Assembly: GCA_035293965.1 (NCBI GenBank)
Contig: DATGLW010000069.1
Span: 1 to 18,251 of the forward strand
Length of the DNA stretch: 18,251 nucleotides
Reading direction: 5' to 3'
DNA from: DATGLW01 sp035293965
Lineage (GTDB): Bacteria > Actinomycetota > Acidimicrobiia > Acidimicrobiales > RAAP-2
The notes under the pieces were generated by a model. It made no database searches. It had not been told where the DNA came from and worked only from the letters and a program-made list of their open reading frames with translations. How positions within the stretch are numbered: position 1 is the stretch's first letter; the number at the start of each line of letters is the position of its first letter. The translations under genes and the position numbers were made by a program. Shown piece after piece: positions 1 to 8,671 of the stretch.

Positions 1-107
1 CTACCCAGGTCACCCAGGTGCCCTCGGTGCCGCTCGACGTGCCGCTCGGCACGGGCTCGGCGCCACAGGGCGCGGGCTCGACGGCGACCCCGCCAGCGGC
101 CAAGTGA
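1..107 (+). CDS. C-terminal tail of the gene preceding ftsI (ftsL position), partial
   Basis: An open frame with codons in phase from base 3 runs into the window and stops at TGA 105-107. The 34 visible residues are Pro/Ala/Gly/Thr/Val-rich and end in PAAK. No domain is visible. The stop overlaps the GTG start of ftsI in a GTGA tetranucleotide, so the two genes are probably translationally coupled. In dcw clusters the gene directly before ftsI is normally ftsL, a small single-pass divisome protein. Identity as ftsL is inferred from position only, because the membrane and coiled-coil part lies outside the window. Confidence 0.55.
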   Translation, partial: TQVTQVPSVPLDVPLGTGSAPQGAGSTATPPAAK

Positions 108-2170
108 GCCACCCCGGGACCAGGCTTCTCGAGCGCGGGCCGCGGCGCTCCGGTGGCGCCGCCGGCACTGGCCGGGCCCCAGGGCAGGCGGGGCGCCGTG
201 CGTCCGCACGTCTGGTGCCGGCTCACCCGCAGCGCCGGCCACGTACGGGAGCGGCGGGCGCGCACCCCCTGCAGCGTGCAGGTCGTCCCTCCGTCCATCG
301 GTGGGCGCCCGGGGCGGCTGCCGAGCGGCCCGTGGCACGCCTGCACCGGGTCGTGCCCGGCCACGCCGGCCCGCTTCCTCGCGCCCGGGTCGCCGACCGG
401 GTGCGCGTGATGCGGCTCGCGGTGGTGGCCGTCCTCCTCGTCCTGGTGGGGCGCCTCGTCGACGTGCAGGTCCTGAGGTCGGGCCAGTACCGGGCACTGG
501 CCAGCCGGCAGCTGACCGTGCCGGTCACCATCCCCGCGCTCCGCGGCGGCATCTACACCCGCGACGGGCGGGTCCTGGCCATGTCGGTGCCGACCGACGA
601 CGTCATCGCGGACGACTTCCTGATCCGGCACCCGGTCCAAGAGGCGCTGGCCCTGGCGCCGATGCTGGGCGTGCCGGCCGGTCAGCTCGCCGGCGAGCTG
701 CGGCAGCCCTCTGGCTACGTGCGGGTGGCCACCCAGGTGCCGGCCGCCACGGCGCAGAGGGTCGCCGCCCGCTCGTTCCCGGGTATCACCCTCGTCGCCG
801 ACGCCATGCGCGTCGTGCCCAACGGCAACCTGGCCTCGCCCGTGCTCGGGTTCGTCGACGCTGCGCACCGGGGCGCCGCCGGCATCGAGTACCAGTTCAA
901 CCAGCTGCTCGCCGGCCGCGCCGGCCACGAGACCCTCTACGAGTCCCCGGGCGGCGTGGTCCTGCCCCAGAGCCCCGGGAGGGGAGCGGCGGCCGTCGCC
1001 GGCACCGGCCTCGAGCTCACGATCGACGGCTCCCTGCAGTACGAGACGGAGCAGGCCCTGGCGGCCCAGATGGTCGCCACCGGCGCGCGCAGCGGCATCG
1101 CCGAGGTCATGGACGTCCGGACGGGCGAGCTGCTGTCGGTAGCCAACCTGGTCGCCACCCACCCCGACCCGCCCGCGGCACCCCTGCCGGCATCGCCGCA
1201 GGCCGGGCCTGTCGACATCGGCCCGTCGGGCCCCGTCGACGAGGCAGCGTCCAACCTGGCCGTCACCCGCCTCTACGAGCCGGGTTCGGTCTTCAAGGTG
1301 GTGCCCTTCTCGGCCGCGCTCGACAACGGCCTCATCACCCCCGCGACCACCTTCTCGGTGCCGGACCACATCACCTTGGACGGGTCGGTCTTCCACGACG
1401 CAGAGCCGCATCCCACCGAGCGCCTCACGGCCGCCGACATCCTGGCGCAGTCCTCGAACATCGGCACCTCGGAGATCGCCCTGTCGGTCGGCGAGCAGCG
1501 GCTGCTCGCTGAGGTGCGCGAGCTGGGGTTCGGCTCCACGACCGGGCTCCACTTCCCCGGCGAGTCGCCGGGGATCCTCGCCGGCGCGGCCGGGTTCGTG
1601 CCCACCGACATGGTCTCGCTGCCCATCGGCCAGGTCGACGCGGTGACCGCCCAGCAGGTCCTCGACGCCTACAACGCCGTGGCGGCAGGCGGTGTGCTCG
1701 TCCAGCCTCGCCTGGTGCGAGGGACCGTCGGCGCCGGTGGCGAGGTTCGTGCCCTGCCGGCGCCCGCCGCGCGCCGGGTGATGTCGCCGGGGAGCGCCGC
1801 GGCCCTCACGAGCATGCTCGAGCAGGTGGTCCAGCAGGGCACGGGCACGGCCGCCGTCGTGCCCGGGTACACGGTGGCGGGCAAGACGGGCACGGCCCAG
1901 ATGCCGACGCCTGGTCACGACGGGTACATCCCGGGCGCCTACATGGCCACCTTCGTCGGCTTCGCGCCCGCCGACCACCCGGTGCTGTCGGCCATCGTCG
2001 TGCTCGAGCGCCCGACGCCGATCTTCGGAGGCACCGTGGCGGCCCCGGTCTTCTCCCAGATCATGGGCGATGCCCTCCACCGGTACGACATCCCCACCAC
2101 CCCCGGCGCGCCGACGCGCGGCCAGCCGGCCTCGCCGCCAGCGGCCACGCAGCGCCAAGACATCACCTGA
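104..2170 (+). CDS. ftsI: Septal peptidoglycan transpeptidase FtsI (class B PBP, PBP3-like)
   Basis: Class B penicillin-binding protein, 688 aa, expected to crosslink septal peptidoglycan together with FtsW. A cytoplasmic N-terminal region of about 100 residues rich in Arg, Ala, Pro and Gly is followed by one membrane anchor (about residues 103-118), the RGGIYTRDGRVLA motif of the PBP dimerisation region, and the transpeptidase domain. Catalytic motifs are S395-V-F-K398, S450-S-N452 and K594-T-G596. No PASTA repeats are present. The GTG start at 104 overlaps the upstream stop (GTGA). In-frame starts just before the membrane segment (GTG 401, GTG 407, ATG 410) are alternatives, because residues 1-100 are low complexity with somewhat lower GC3 (about 81% by my count) than the rest. 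A long basic cytoplasmic tail is usual for actinobacterial FtsI, which favours 104. A 101-bp gap follows before murE. Confidence 0.93.
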   Translation: MSHPGTRLLERGPRRSGGAAGTGRAPGQAGRRASARLVPAHPQRRPRTGAAGAHPLQRAGRPSVHRWAPGAAAERPVARLHRVVPGHAGPLPRARVADRVRVMRLAVVAVLLVLVGRLVDVQVLRSGQYRALASRQLTVPVTIPALRGGIYTRDGRVLAMSVPTDDVIADDFLIRHPVQEALALAPMLGVPAGQLAGELRQPSGYVRVATQVPAATAQRVAARSFPGITLVADAMRVVPNGNLASPVLGFVDAAHRGAAGIEYQFNQLLAGRAGHETLYESPGGVVLPQSPGRGAAAVAGTGLELTIDGSLQYETEQALAAQMVATGARSGIAEVMDVRTGELLSVANLVATHPDPPAAPLPASPQAGPVDIGPSGPVDEAASNLAVTRLYEPGSVFKVVPFSAALDNGLITPATTFSVPDHITLDGSVFHDAEPHPTERLTAADILAQSSNIGTSEIALSVGEQRLLAEVRELGFGSTTGLHFPGESPGILAGAAGFVPTDMVSLPIGQVDAVTAQQVLDAYNAVAAGGVLVQPRLVRGTVGAGGEVRALPAPAARRVMSPGSAAALTSMLEQVVQQGTGTAAVVPGYTVAGKTGTAQMPTPGHDGYIPGAYMATFVGFAPADHPVLSAIVVLERPTPIFGGTVAAPVFSQIMGDALHRYDIPTTPGAPTRGQPASPPAATQRQDIT

Positions 2171-2271
2171 CCCCCCGTGCCCCACCACTGGCCGGGCTAC
2201 CATCCCCCAGTCGGCTCGGCGCCCTGCGGACGGTCCGCTGGCGGCGCCGACCGGCGTGCTCGCCCGTTCCC

Positions 2272-3750
2272 GTGCAGATGAACCTGTTGCTCGACGAGGT
2301 CGAGGTGCTCGAATGGGCCGGCGCGCCGCCCACGGTCGACGTGCAGGGCGTCGAGCACGACAGCCGGCGCGTCCGCCCCGGCGACCTCTTCTGCTGCGTC
2401 CCCGGGTCCGTTGCCGACGGGCACGACCATGCGGGGGAGGCGGTGGCACGCGGGGCCGTCGGGCTGCTGTGCGAGCGCCTCGTGGCCGTGCGCCCGGCGG
2501 TTCCCCAGGCACTCGTCCGTCCGGGCAGCGCGCGGTCGGCCATGGCGAGGGCGGCGGCAGCCTTCTACGGCCACCCGGCACGGTCGCTCACCATGGTGGG
2601 CGTCACCGGGACCAACGGCAAGACCACGGTCGCGCACCTGGTGGCCGCCGTGCTCGAGCGTGCCGGCTACGGCGTGACCGTTCTCGGCACGCTCGGAGGG
2701 GTCCGGACCACCCCCGAGGCGGTGGAGCTCCAGCGCCTGCTGGCCGAGGTCCGCGACAGCCCCACGCCCCCCGCCCGTCGGGCCGTCTCCATGGAGGTCT
2801 CCTCCCACGCACTGGCCCAGGCACGGGTGGACGGCATCCGCTACGACGTGGCCGTCTTCACCAACCTGAGCCACGACCACCTCGACTTCCACGGCTCCAT
2901 GGAGGCCTACTTCGAGGCAAAGGCCCTGCTGTTCGCGCCAGGGCGGGCGGCGCGGGCCGTCGTCGACGTCGACGACGAGTGGGGGCGCCGCCTGGCCGAG
3001 CGGGCGTCCGGCGCAGGGGTACCGGTCACCGAGGTAGGGCGCCACCTGGTCGGTGACCTGGTGCTGGCGCCTGGCCGCACCGAGCTCGCCTGGCGGGACC
3101 GGCGGGTTGTCACCAGGCTCACCGGCGCGCTCAACGCCGTCAACGCCGTGGTGGCGGCCGAGGCGGCGGTGGCCCTCGGGATCGACCCCGAGGTGGTGGC
3201 CGAGGGCCTCGCCGGGGCCCGCCCGGTGCCCGGCCGGCTCGAGATCGTCGCCGGGCCCGCCCTCGACGGCTCGCCGGCATGGGTCATGGTCGACTACGCG
3301 CACACCCCTGCGGCTTTGGAGGCGGTGCTCGAGGAGGGCCGGCGCCTCGTCGCGGGCACGACCCCGCCGGGCCGCGTGCTCGTGGTGTTCGGGTGTGGCG
3401 GTGACCGCGACCGGGCCAAGCGCCCCGCGATGGGGGCACTGGCGCGTCGCCTGGCCGACGTGACCGTGGTGACCTCCGACAACCCGCGCCACGAAGACCC
3501 CGCCGCCATCGTCGCAGACGTGGTGGCCGGCGCCCGGGGCGGGGCGGGCGGGAGGCTCGTGGTGGAGCCGGACCGGCGCGCCGCCATCGCCCTGGCCCTC
3601 GGCGAGGCTCGCCCCGGGGACGTGGTCGTGGTGGCCGGCAAGGGCCACGAGACGCACCTGGAGGTCGGGGGGCGACGCCTCCCCTTCGACGACCGGGCCG
3701 AGGTCGCTGCGTGGCTCGGCCGGAACAGCTCCACGCGGCGGGCGGGCTGA
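2272..3750 (+). CDS. murE: UDP-MurNAc-tripeptide ligase MurE (meso-DAP type)
   Basis: Cytoplasmic ATP-dependent Mur ligase that adds the third stem-peptide residue to UDP-MurNAc-L-Ala-D-Glu; 492 aa, normal for the family. Visible are the N-terminal HDSR...PGDLF region, the P-loop GTNGKTT at 113-119, the central SMEVSSHAL and TNLSHDHLDFHG motifs, and in the C-terminal domain D403-N-P-R406, the signature of enzymes that take meso-diaminopimelate rather than lysine. The start is either GTG 2272 or ATG 2278; neither has a clear Shine-Dalgarno sequence. The 2171-2271 gap holds a TACCAT box (2198-2203) that could be a -10, but I see no good -35. murF, the usual next gene, is absent: mraY starts three bases after this stop. 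Confidence 0.96.
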   Translation: MQMNLLLDEVEVLEWAGAPPTVDVQGVEHDSRRVRPGDLFCCVPGSVADGHDHAGEAVARGAVGLLCERLVAVRPAVPQALVRPGSARSAMARAAAAFYGHPARSLTMVGVTGTNGKTTVAHLVAAVLERAGYGVTVLGTLGGVRTTPEAVELQRLLAEVRDSPTPPARRAVSMEVSSHALAQARVDGIRYDVAVFTNLSHDHLDFHGSMEAYFEAKALLFAPGRAARAVVDVDDEWGRRLAERASGAGVPVTEVGRHLVGDLVLAPGRTELAWRDRRVVTRLTGALNAVNAVVAAEAAVALGIDPEVVAEGLAGARPVPGRLEIVAGPALDGSPAWVMVDYAHTPAALEAVLEEGRRLVAGTTPPGRVLVVFGCGGDRDRAKRPAMGALARRLADVTVVTSDNPRHEDPAAIVADVVAGARGGAGGRLVVEPDRRAAIALALGEARPGDVVVVAGKGHETHLEVGGRRLPFDDRAEVAAWLGRNSSTRRAG

Positions 3751-3753
3751 GCC

Positions 3754-4794
3754 GTGCTGTCGCTGATGGAGTCGGGCGGCGTGGCGATGTGGGTGGCCAT
3801 CCTCGCAAGCCCACTGCTCATCCGGTGGCTGGTGCGGCGGCGCATCGGCCAGCACATCAGGGAGGACGGGCCCGCCCACCACTTCGCCAAGGCGGGGACG
3901 CCGACCATGGGGGGGGTGGCCATCGTGGGCGCCGTCGTCATGGGCTACGCCATGGGGCACGTCGGCCCCGACGTCCGGTTCTCGCGCGCCGGCTACCTCG
4001 TCGTGGTGGCAGTCGTGGAGTTCGGCCTGATCGGGCTGGTCGACGACCTGATCAAGATCCGGCACCGTCGGAGCCTCGGGCTCAACAAGCGCGGAAAGCT
4101 GGGCGCCCAGGTGGCGGCAGCCGTCGTCTTCGCCGAGCTGGCCGTGCACTGGGCGCACACCTCCACCGCCCTGTCGTTCACCCGTGCCGTCGATCCAGGG
4201 CTGCACCTGGGCGAGGCCGGCTGGGTGGTCTTCGCCGCCGTAGTGCTGGTCGCCTCATCCAACGCCGTCAACCTGACCGACGGGCTCGACGGCTTGGCGG
4301 CAGGCTCGGCCACCATGGGCTTCGCCGTGCTGTCGATCATGGGCTACTGGATCTTCCGGCACGAGGCGATCTACCACGTGCTGCCCGCCGCTGCCCTCGA
4401 CCTGGCCCTGTGCGCCGTCGCCCTGGCCGGTGCCTGCCTCGGGTTCCTGTGGTGGAACGCAGCACCGGCTCGGATCATCATGGGCGACACCGGCTCGCTC
4501 GCCATCGGGTCGGGCCTCGCGGCGCTGTGCCTCCTGCTCAACCTCGACCTGCTGCTGCCGATCATCGGCGGCCTGTTCGTGCTCGAGACGCTGTCGGTCA
4601 TCGCGCAGGTGATCGGCTTCCGGGCGTTCGGTCGCCGGCCCTTCAAGATGGCGCCCGTCCACCATCACTTCGAACTGCTCGGCTGGCCCGAGACGACGGT
4701 CATCGTCCGGTTCTGGATCCTCGCCGGTCTCTTCGCCGCCCTCGGCCTCGGCATCTTCTACGGCGAGTTCCTGTCGGTGGCGAGGATCGCGTGA
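3754..4794 (+). CDS. mraY: Phospho-MurNAc-pentapeptide transferase MraY
   Basis: Integral membrane enzyme that moves phospho-MurNAc-pentapeptide from UDP to undecaprenyl phosphate, giving lipid I; 346 aa, slightly shorter than the E. coli enzyme. About ten hydrophobic segments alternate with conserved cytoplasmic loops. These carry the Mg-binding and catalytic signatures: D97-D98 in VDDLIKIR, N173-LTDGLDG-180, G244-D-T-G-S248, and the H303-H-H305 triad in the KMAPVHHHFE motif. The GTG start at 3754 lies 3 bp after the murE stop. The stop TGA 4792-4794 overlaps the ftsW GTG. Because murE and ftsW abut it on both sides, neither murF nor murD can lie in the usual neighbouring slots. Confidence 0.96.
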   Translation: MLSLMESGGVAMWVAILASPLLIRWLVRRRIGQHIREDGPAHHFAKAGTPTMGGVAIVGAVVMGYAMGHVGPDVRFSRAGYLVVVAVVEFGLIGLVDDLIKIRHRRSLGLNKRGKLGAQVAAAVVFAELAVHWAHTSTALSFTRAVDPGLHLGEAGWVVFAAVVLVASSNAVNLTDGLDGLAAGSATMGFAVLSIMGYWIFRHEAIYHVLPAAALDLALCAVALAGACLGFLWWNAAPARIIMGDTGSLAIGSGLAALCLLLNLDLLLPIIGGLFVLETLSVIAQVIGFRAFGRRPFKMAPVHHHFELLGWPETTVIVRFWILAGLFAALGLGIFYGEFLSVARIA

Positions 4795-6086
4795 CGACTG
4801 GGCACCGCCCCGTCGGCGGGATCCCCCGCCCCGGCCTCGCTGCGCGGGAGGCTGGTGGGGTGTCGGGCGCAGTCGAGGACGCACGGCGCCGGGCCCGGCA
4901 GGCGCCGGGGCCGGCGGGATGGGTCATGGCGCTCCGCTCGGCCCCGACGGCCACCGTGCTCGTCGGGGTGGTGGCCGCCCTGTGCGTGTTCGGCCTCGTC
5001 ATGGTGGGGTCGGCCTCGAGCGTGGTCTCCCTCGACCTGTACGGGTCGCCGTGGGCCATCTTCGTGCGCGAGTGCATCTGGATGGCCCTCGGCTCCCTTG
5101 CCTTCCTCGCCGCCTGGCGGGTCGACTACCGCTCGTGGCGCCGGCTGGCCCCAGGGGTGCTCGCCGTCACCTTCTTCCTCCTCCTGCTCGTCCTAGTCCC
5201 GGGCATCGGGGTGCGGACCCTGGGGTCGAGCCGCTGGATCGGCTTCGGCCAGCTGCGCCTCCAGCCGTCGGAGCTGATGAAGCTCGCCATCGTCCTCTTC
5301 GGTGCCGACCTCCTCGCCCGCAGGGCCGAGCGCGGCAGCGGATACCGCACCATGACCGGTCCGCTGCTCCTCGTTGCCGGGGCGGCGGCCCTGCTCATCG
5401 TGCTGCAGCCCGACATGGGGACGGCCATCGTCGTCTGCTGCATCGCCCTGGCCCTCCTGTTCGCCTCCGGGGTGCCGCTGCGCCCCGTCGCCAAGGTGCT
5501 GGCCGGCCTGGCGCTCGTGGGAGTGCTGGTGGCCGCGGTGTCGCCCTACCGGCGGAGCCGGATCCTGTCGTTCCTGCACCCGGGCGCGCACGCGTCGGGC
5601 TCGGGGTACCAGGTGGCGCAGTCCCTCATCGGCCTCGGCTCCGGTCACCTCTTCGGCCTCGGCCTCGGCTCGAGCCGCCAGAAGTGGGGCTATTTGCCCA
5701 ACGCCCACACCGACTTCATCTTCTCGGTGCTCGGCGAGGAGCTCGGCCTCCTTGGCGCGCTCCTGGTGGTCGCGCTGCTCGGCGCCCTGGCCTGGTTCGG
5801 CCTGCGGGCTGCCCTTCGGGCCCCCGACCGCTTCGGGGCGCTCGTGGCCGTGGCGGTCGTGACCTGGATCTCGGCCGAGGCTGCCATCAACATCGGGGCG
5901 GTGATCGGCCTGGTGCCGGTGACGGGCATCCCGCTGCCCTTCATCTCCTTCGGCGGCTCCTCGCTCGTGATCACCATGCTGGCGAGCGGGCTGCTCGTCA
6001 ACGTCGCCCGCCACGAGCGTCGCCCCGACGACGATGCCGGGCCACGTCGGGCTCGGCGCCACGCGCCGGCGCCCCCGGCGAGGTGA
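4791..6086 (+). CDS. ftsW: SEDS-family septal peptidoglycan polymerase FtsW
   Basis: SEDS glycosyltransferase that polymerises lipid II at the septum as the partner of FtsI; 431 aa from GTG 4791. A basic, Pro/Arg-rich cytoplasmic segment of about 45 residues precedes the first membrane helix. Hallmarks are SSRWIGFGQLRLQPSELMKL, the AHTDFIFSVLGEELG loop with D308 aligning to the catalytic aspartate (E. coli FtsW D297), and VTGIPLPFISFGGSS near the C-terminus. The tail after the last helix is Arg/Pro-rich. I chose GTG 4791 because it overlaps the mraY stop as GTGA, matching other junctions here. GTG 4860 and ATG 4926 are in-frame alternatives; 4926 would remove most of the cytoplasmic tail. murD, which commonly sits between mraY and ftsW, is missing. 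Confidence 0.94.
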   Translation: MTTGHRPVGGIPRPGLAAREAGGVSGAVEDARRRARQAPGPAGWVMALRSAPTATVLVGVVAALCVFGLVMVGSASSVVSLDLYGSPWAIFVRECIWMALGSLAFLAAWRVDYRSWRRLAPGVLAVTFFLLLLVLVPGIGVRTLGSSRWIGFGQLRLQPSELMKLAIVLFGADLLARRAERGSGYRTMTGPLLLVAGAAALLIVLQPDMGTAIVVCCIALALLFASGVPLRPVAKVLAGLALVGVLVAAVSPYRRSRILSFLHPGAHASGSGYQVAQSLIGLGSGHLFGLGLGSSRQKWGYLPNAHTDFIFSVLGEELGLLGALLVVALLGALAWFGLRAALRAPDRFGALVAVAVVTWISAEAAINIGAVIGLVPVTGIPLPFISFGGSSLVITMLASGLLVNVARHERRPDDDAGPRRARRHAPAPPAR

Positions 6087-6093
6087 CGCCGCG

Positions 6094-7278
6094 GTGACGG
6101 CCAGCCGCCGCCACGCCGTGGTGGCCGGCGGGGGGACGGGCGGCCATGTCGTGCCCGCGCTCGCCGTGGCGCGGGCCCTCGCCGACCGCGGCCACGGCCG
6201 GGCTGCCATCGAGCTCGTCGGTTCGCGCCGCGGTCACGAGCCGGTGCTCCTCGACGCCGAGGGCTTCCCGGTGACCCTGCTCCCGGGCCGGGGACTGCGG
6301 CGGGCCGGGGGCACGGGGGCCGCGCGGGCCAACCTGGCCGCGCTGGCGAGCGCCCTGGTCGCCACGCTGCGAGCTGCGGCGCTGCTCGTCCGGTGGCGGC
6401 CCGCGGTGGTGGTGTCGGTCGGCGGGTACGCCAGCTTCCCGCCGGCTGCCGCGGCGGTACTCCTCCGGATCCCGCTCGTGCTCGTGAACGTCGACGTCGT
6501 GCCGGGCCTCGCCCATCGGCTGCTCGGCCGCTTTGCTGCCGCCAGCGCGGTCGTCTCTGGGGGATCCGGGCTGCCGAGGGCGGTGGTCACCGGCGCGCCG
6601 GTCCGGGCCGAGATCGCAGCGGTCGAGCGCTCGCCCGCAGGCGCCGCCCGGGCCCGCGCCGCGCTCGGCATCCCCCCCGACCGCCGGACGCTCGTGACCG
6701 TGGGGGGGTCCCTGGGCGCCCGCCGCCTCAACGAGGCGGTCGCCGGCCTCGTCCGGCGGTGGTCCGGGCGCGCGGACGTCACCGTGGTGCAGGTTGCGGG
6801 CCGGCGCGACTATGCCGCCCTCCGGGCGTCGTCTCCGCCGGCCGCCGGCGTGGCCATCTGCCACCGGCTGGTGCCCTTCGAGGACCGCATGGACCTGCTC
6901 TACGCAGCCGCCGACCTCGTCGTGAGCCGCGCCGGGGCGATGACGGTGGCCGAGCTGGCGGTGGCGGGCGTGCCGGCGGTGCTCGTCCCCCTGCCGGGTG
7001 CACCCGGCGACCACCAGACGGCCAACGCCCGGCACCTGGTGGACGCGGGAGCAGCCTGCATGCTGGCCGACGCCGAGTGCGACGCCGAGCACCTGGACGC
7101 GGTGGCCGGAGCGCTCCTCGCGGATCCCGACCGGCTTGCCGCCATGGCGGGCGCGGCCCGCGCCCTCGGGCGCCCGGATGCCGCCTCGCGCGTGGCCGAC
7201 CTGGTCGAGCGTTGCGCCCGCCCCCGCCCCCGAGGTCACAGCCGCACGTGCCGCCACCGGGTGGACCGTGTCTCCTGA
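6094..7278 (+). CDS. murG: Lipid II synthase MurG (UDP-GlcNAc transferase)
   Basis: Membrane-associated GT-B glycosyltransferase that adds GlcNAc to lipid I, giving lipid II, the FtsW substrate; 394 aa. Visible are the N-terminal G-loop GGGTGGH (residues 12-18), VSVGGYASFP, the C-domain TVGGSLGARRLNEAV, and the UDP-GlcNAc-binding SRAGAMTVAELA followed by LVPLPGAPGDHQTANA. I prefer GTG 6094, which puts the G-loop close to the N-terminus as in homologues. ATG 6034 is in frame but would overlap ftsW by 53 bp and add 20 basic residues. A four-codon frame (GTG 6083 to TGA 6097) bridges the ftsW stop and this start. The 3' end overlaps murC by 11 bp. Confidence 0.95.
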   Translation: MTASRRHAVVAGGGTGGHVVPALAVARALADRGHGRAAIELVGSRRGHEPVLLDAEGFPVTLLPGRGLRRAGGTGAARANLAALASALVATLRAAALLVRWRPAVVVSVGGYASFPPAAAAVLLRIPLVLVNVDVVPGLAHRLLGRFAAASAVVSGGSGLPRAVVTGAPVRAEIAAVERSPAGAARARAALGIPPDRRTLVTVGGSLGARRLNEAVAGLVRRWSGRADVTVVQVAGRRDYAALRASSPPAAGVAICHRLVPFEDRMDLLYAAADLVVSRAGAMTVAELAVAGVPAVLVPLPGAPGDHQTANARHLVDAGAACMLADAECDAEHLDAVAGALLADPDRLAAMAGAARALGRPDAASRVADLVERCARPRPRGHSRTCRHRVDRVS

Positions 7279-8671
7279 CCGCTGCCTGCCACCCGACGGC
7301 GAGGGGACCCGCTCGCTGCCGCCGGGGTGCCGGGTCCATGTCGTCGGGGCGGGGGGCGCCGGCATGAGCGGGCTCGCCGCCGTGCTCTGCGCCATGGGCC
7401 ATCAGGTGACGGCGACCGACCTCCAGGCGTCGCCCGTGCTCGAACGCCTGGCGGCACGGGGGGTGACCGTGGCGACCGGGCACTGCCCGGACCTGGTGGC
7501 AGGGGCCGAACTCGTGACCGCCTCCCCAGCCGTGCCCCCCGGCGACCCTGAGCTCGCCGAGGCCCGCCGCCGGGGGGTTGCCGTCTGGTCGCGGGCCGAG
7601 GTGCTCGGTGCCGTGGCGTCGCAGCGCCGCTGCGTGGCCGTGGCGGGCACCCACGGCAAGACCACCACGGCGTCCATGCTCGTCGTGGCGCTGGAGGCGG
7701 CCGGCCTGCGTCCCTCGTTCCTCGTCGGAGCAGACGTCGCGGGCCTCGGTACCAACGCCCGGTGGGGACCGGGGGAGTGGCTCGTGGTGGAGGCCGACGA
7801 GAGCTATGGCAGCTTCGCCGCCCTTCGCCCGGACCTCGCCGTGCTCACCAACGTCGAGCCGGACCACCTCGACCACTACCGCACGCTCGCCGCCCTCCAC
7901 GAGGCGTTCGCCCGCTTCGTCGCCCGCTCGGCGCGTGTGGTCGTCTGCTCGGACGACCCGGTGGCAGCGAGCCTCGGCGAGCGGGTGGGGGCCTGCGGCG
8001 TGGGCACCGGGCCGGCGGCGACCTACCGCATGACGGCCGTCGAGACCGGCCCCTCGGGGGCGCGCGTCGAGCTGGCCGGACCGGCCGGACCTCTCGGCAC
8101 CCTGTCGGTTCCCATCCCCGGGCACCACAACGCCGCCAACGCCGCGCTGGCGGCGGCAGCCGCGATGGAGCTCGGCGCCACCTTCGGCCAGGTGGCCACG
8201 GGCCTGGCCCGGTTCACCGGCGTCCCGCGGCGCTTCGAGCGGCGCGGCGCGGCCAGGGGCGTCACATTCGTCGACGACTACGCCCACCTGCCCGGCGAGG
8301 TCGCTCCCACGCTCGCCGCCGCCAGGGCCCTCGGCGCCCGGCGGGTGGTGGCCGTCTTCCAGCCGCACCGCTACACGAGGACCGAAGCGCTGGCCGGCGA
8401 GCTGGGCCGCTCCCTTGCCGCTGCCGACGTGGTGGTGGTCACCGACGTCTACGGCGCCGGCGACCCACCCCTCGCCGGCGTGACGGGGCGCCTCGTGGCC
8501 GACGCCGTGGCCTCCTCGGACCCGGCGGTGGCCGTGCACTACGCACCGCAGCGCGGCGAGCTCCGTGGCCTGGTCGCCTCCCTCCTGCGGCCCGGCGACC
8601 TGTGCCTGACGCTCGGCGCCGGCGACCTCACCACGTTGCCCGACGAGCTCCTGGCGGACCCGTCGTGGTGA
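7268..8671 (+). CDS. murC: UDP-MurNAc-L-alanine ligase MurC
   Basis: Cytoplasmic ATP-dependent ligase that adds L-Ala to UDP-MurNAc, the first stem-peptide step; 467 aa. The N-terminal nucleotide fold shows VVGAGGAGMSGLA. The ATPase P-loop is GTHGKTT at 127-133, followed by EADESYGSF and NVEPDHLDHY, then HHNAANALA in the central domain. The C-terminal domain has FQPHRYTRT, typical of MurC. The usual DDYxHHPTE motif reads D336-D-Y-A-H-L-P-G-E344 here, with the second His and the Thr changed. The GTG start at 7268 lies inside the end of murG; the open frame continues upstream, but that part is shadow sequence with no MurC similarity. The stop overlaps murB as GTGA. Confidence 0.95.
   Translation: MSPDRCLPPDGEGTRSLPPGCRVHVVGAGGAGMSGLAAVLCAMGHQVTATDLQASPVLERLAARGVTVATGHCPDLVAGAELVTASPAVPPGDPELAEARRRGVAVWSRAEVLGAVASQRRCVAVAGTHGKTTTASMLVVALEAAGLRPSFLVGADVAGLGTNARWGPGEWLVVEADESYGSFAALRPDLAVLTNVEPDHLDHYRTLAALHEAFARFVARSARVVVCSDDPVAASLGERVGACGVGTGPAATYRMTAVETGPSGARVELAGPAGPLGTLSVPIPGHHNAANAALAAAAAMELGATFGQVATGLARFTGVPRRFERRGAARGVTFVDDYAHLPGEVAPTLAAARALGARRVVAVFQPHRYTRTEALAGELGRSLAAADVVVVTDVYGAGDPPLAGVTGRLVADAVASSDPAVAVHYAPQRGELRGLVASLLRPGDLCLTLGAGDLTTLPDELLADPSW

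Noticed and set aside
2197..4206. Very long open frame on the minus strand opposite murE and mraY
   Set aside because: His/Arg/Gly/Pro-rich with no domain, lying exactly antisense to two well-supported genes; long antisense frames are expected in GC-rich coding DNA. The same applies to minus-strand frames at 5998-7395, 6779-8539 and 10079-11740.
3754..6086. Hidden or frameshifted murF or murD within mraY-ftsW
   Set aside because: No extra Mur-ligase P-loop or central-domain motifs were seen in the other frames, and mraY and ftsW are complete and adjoining.
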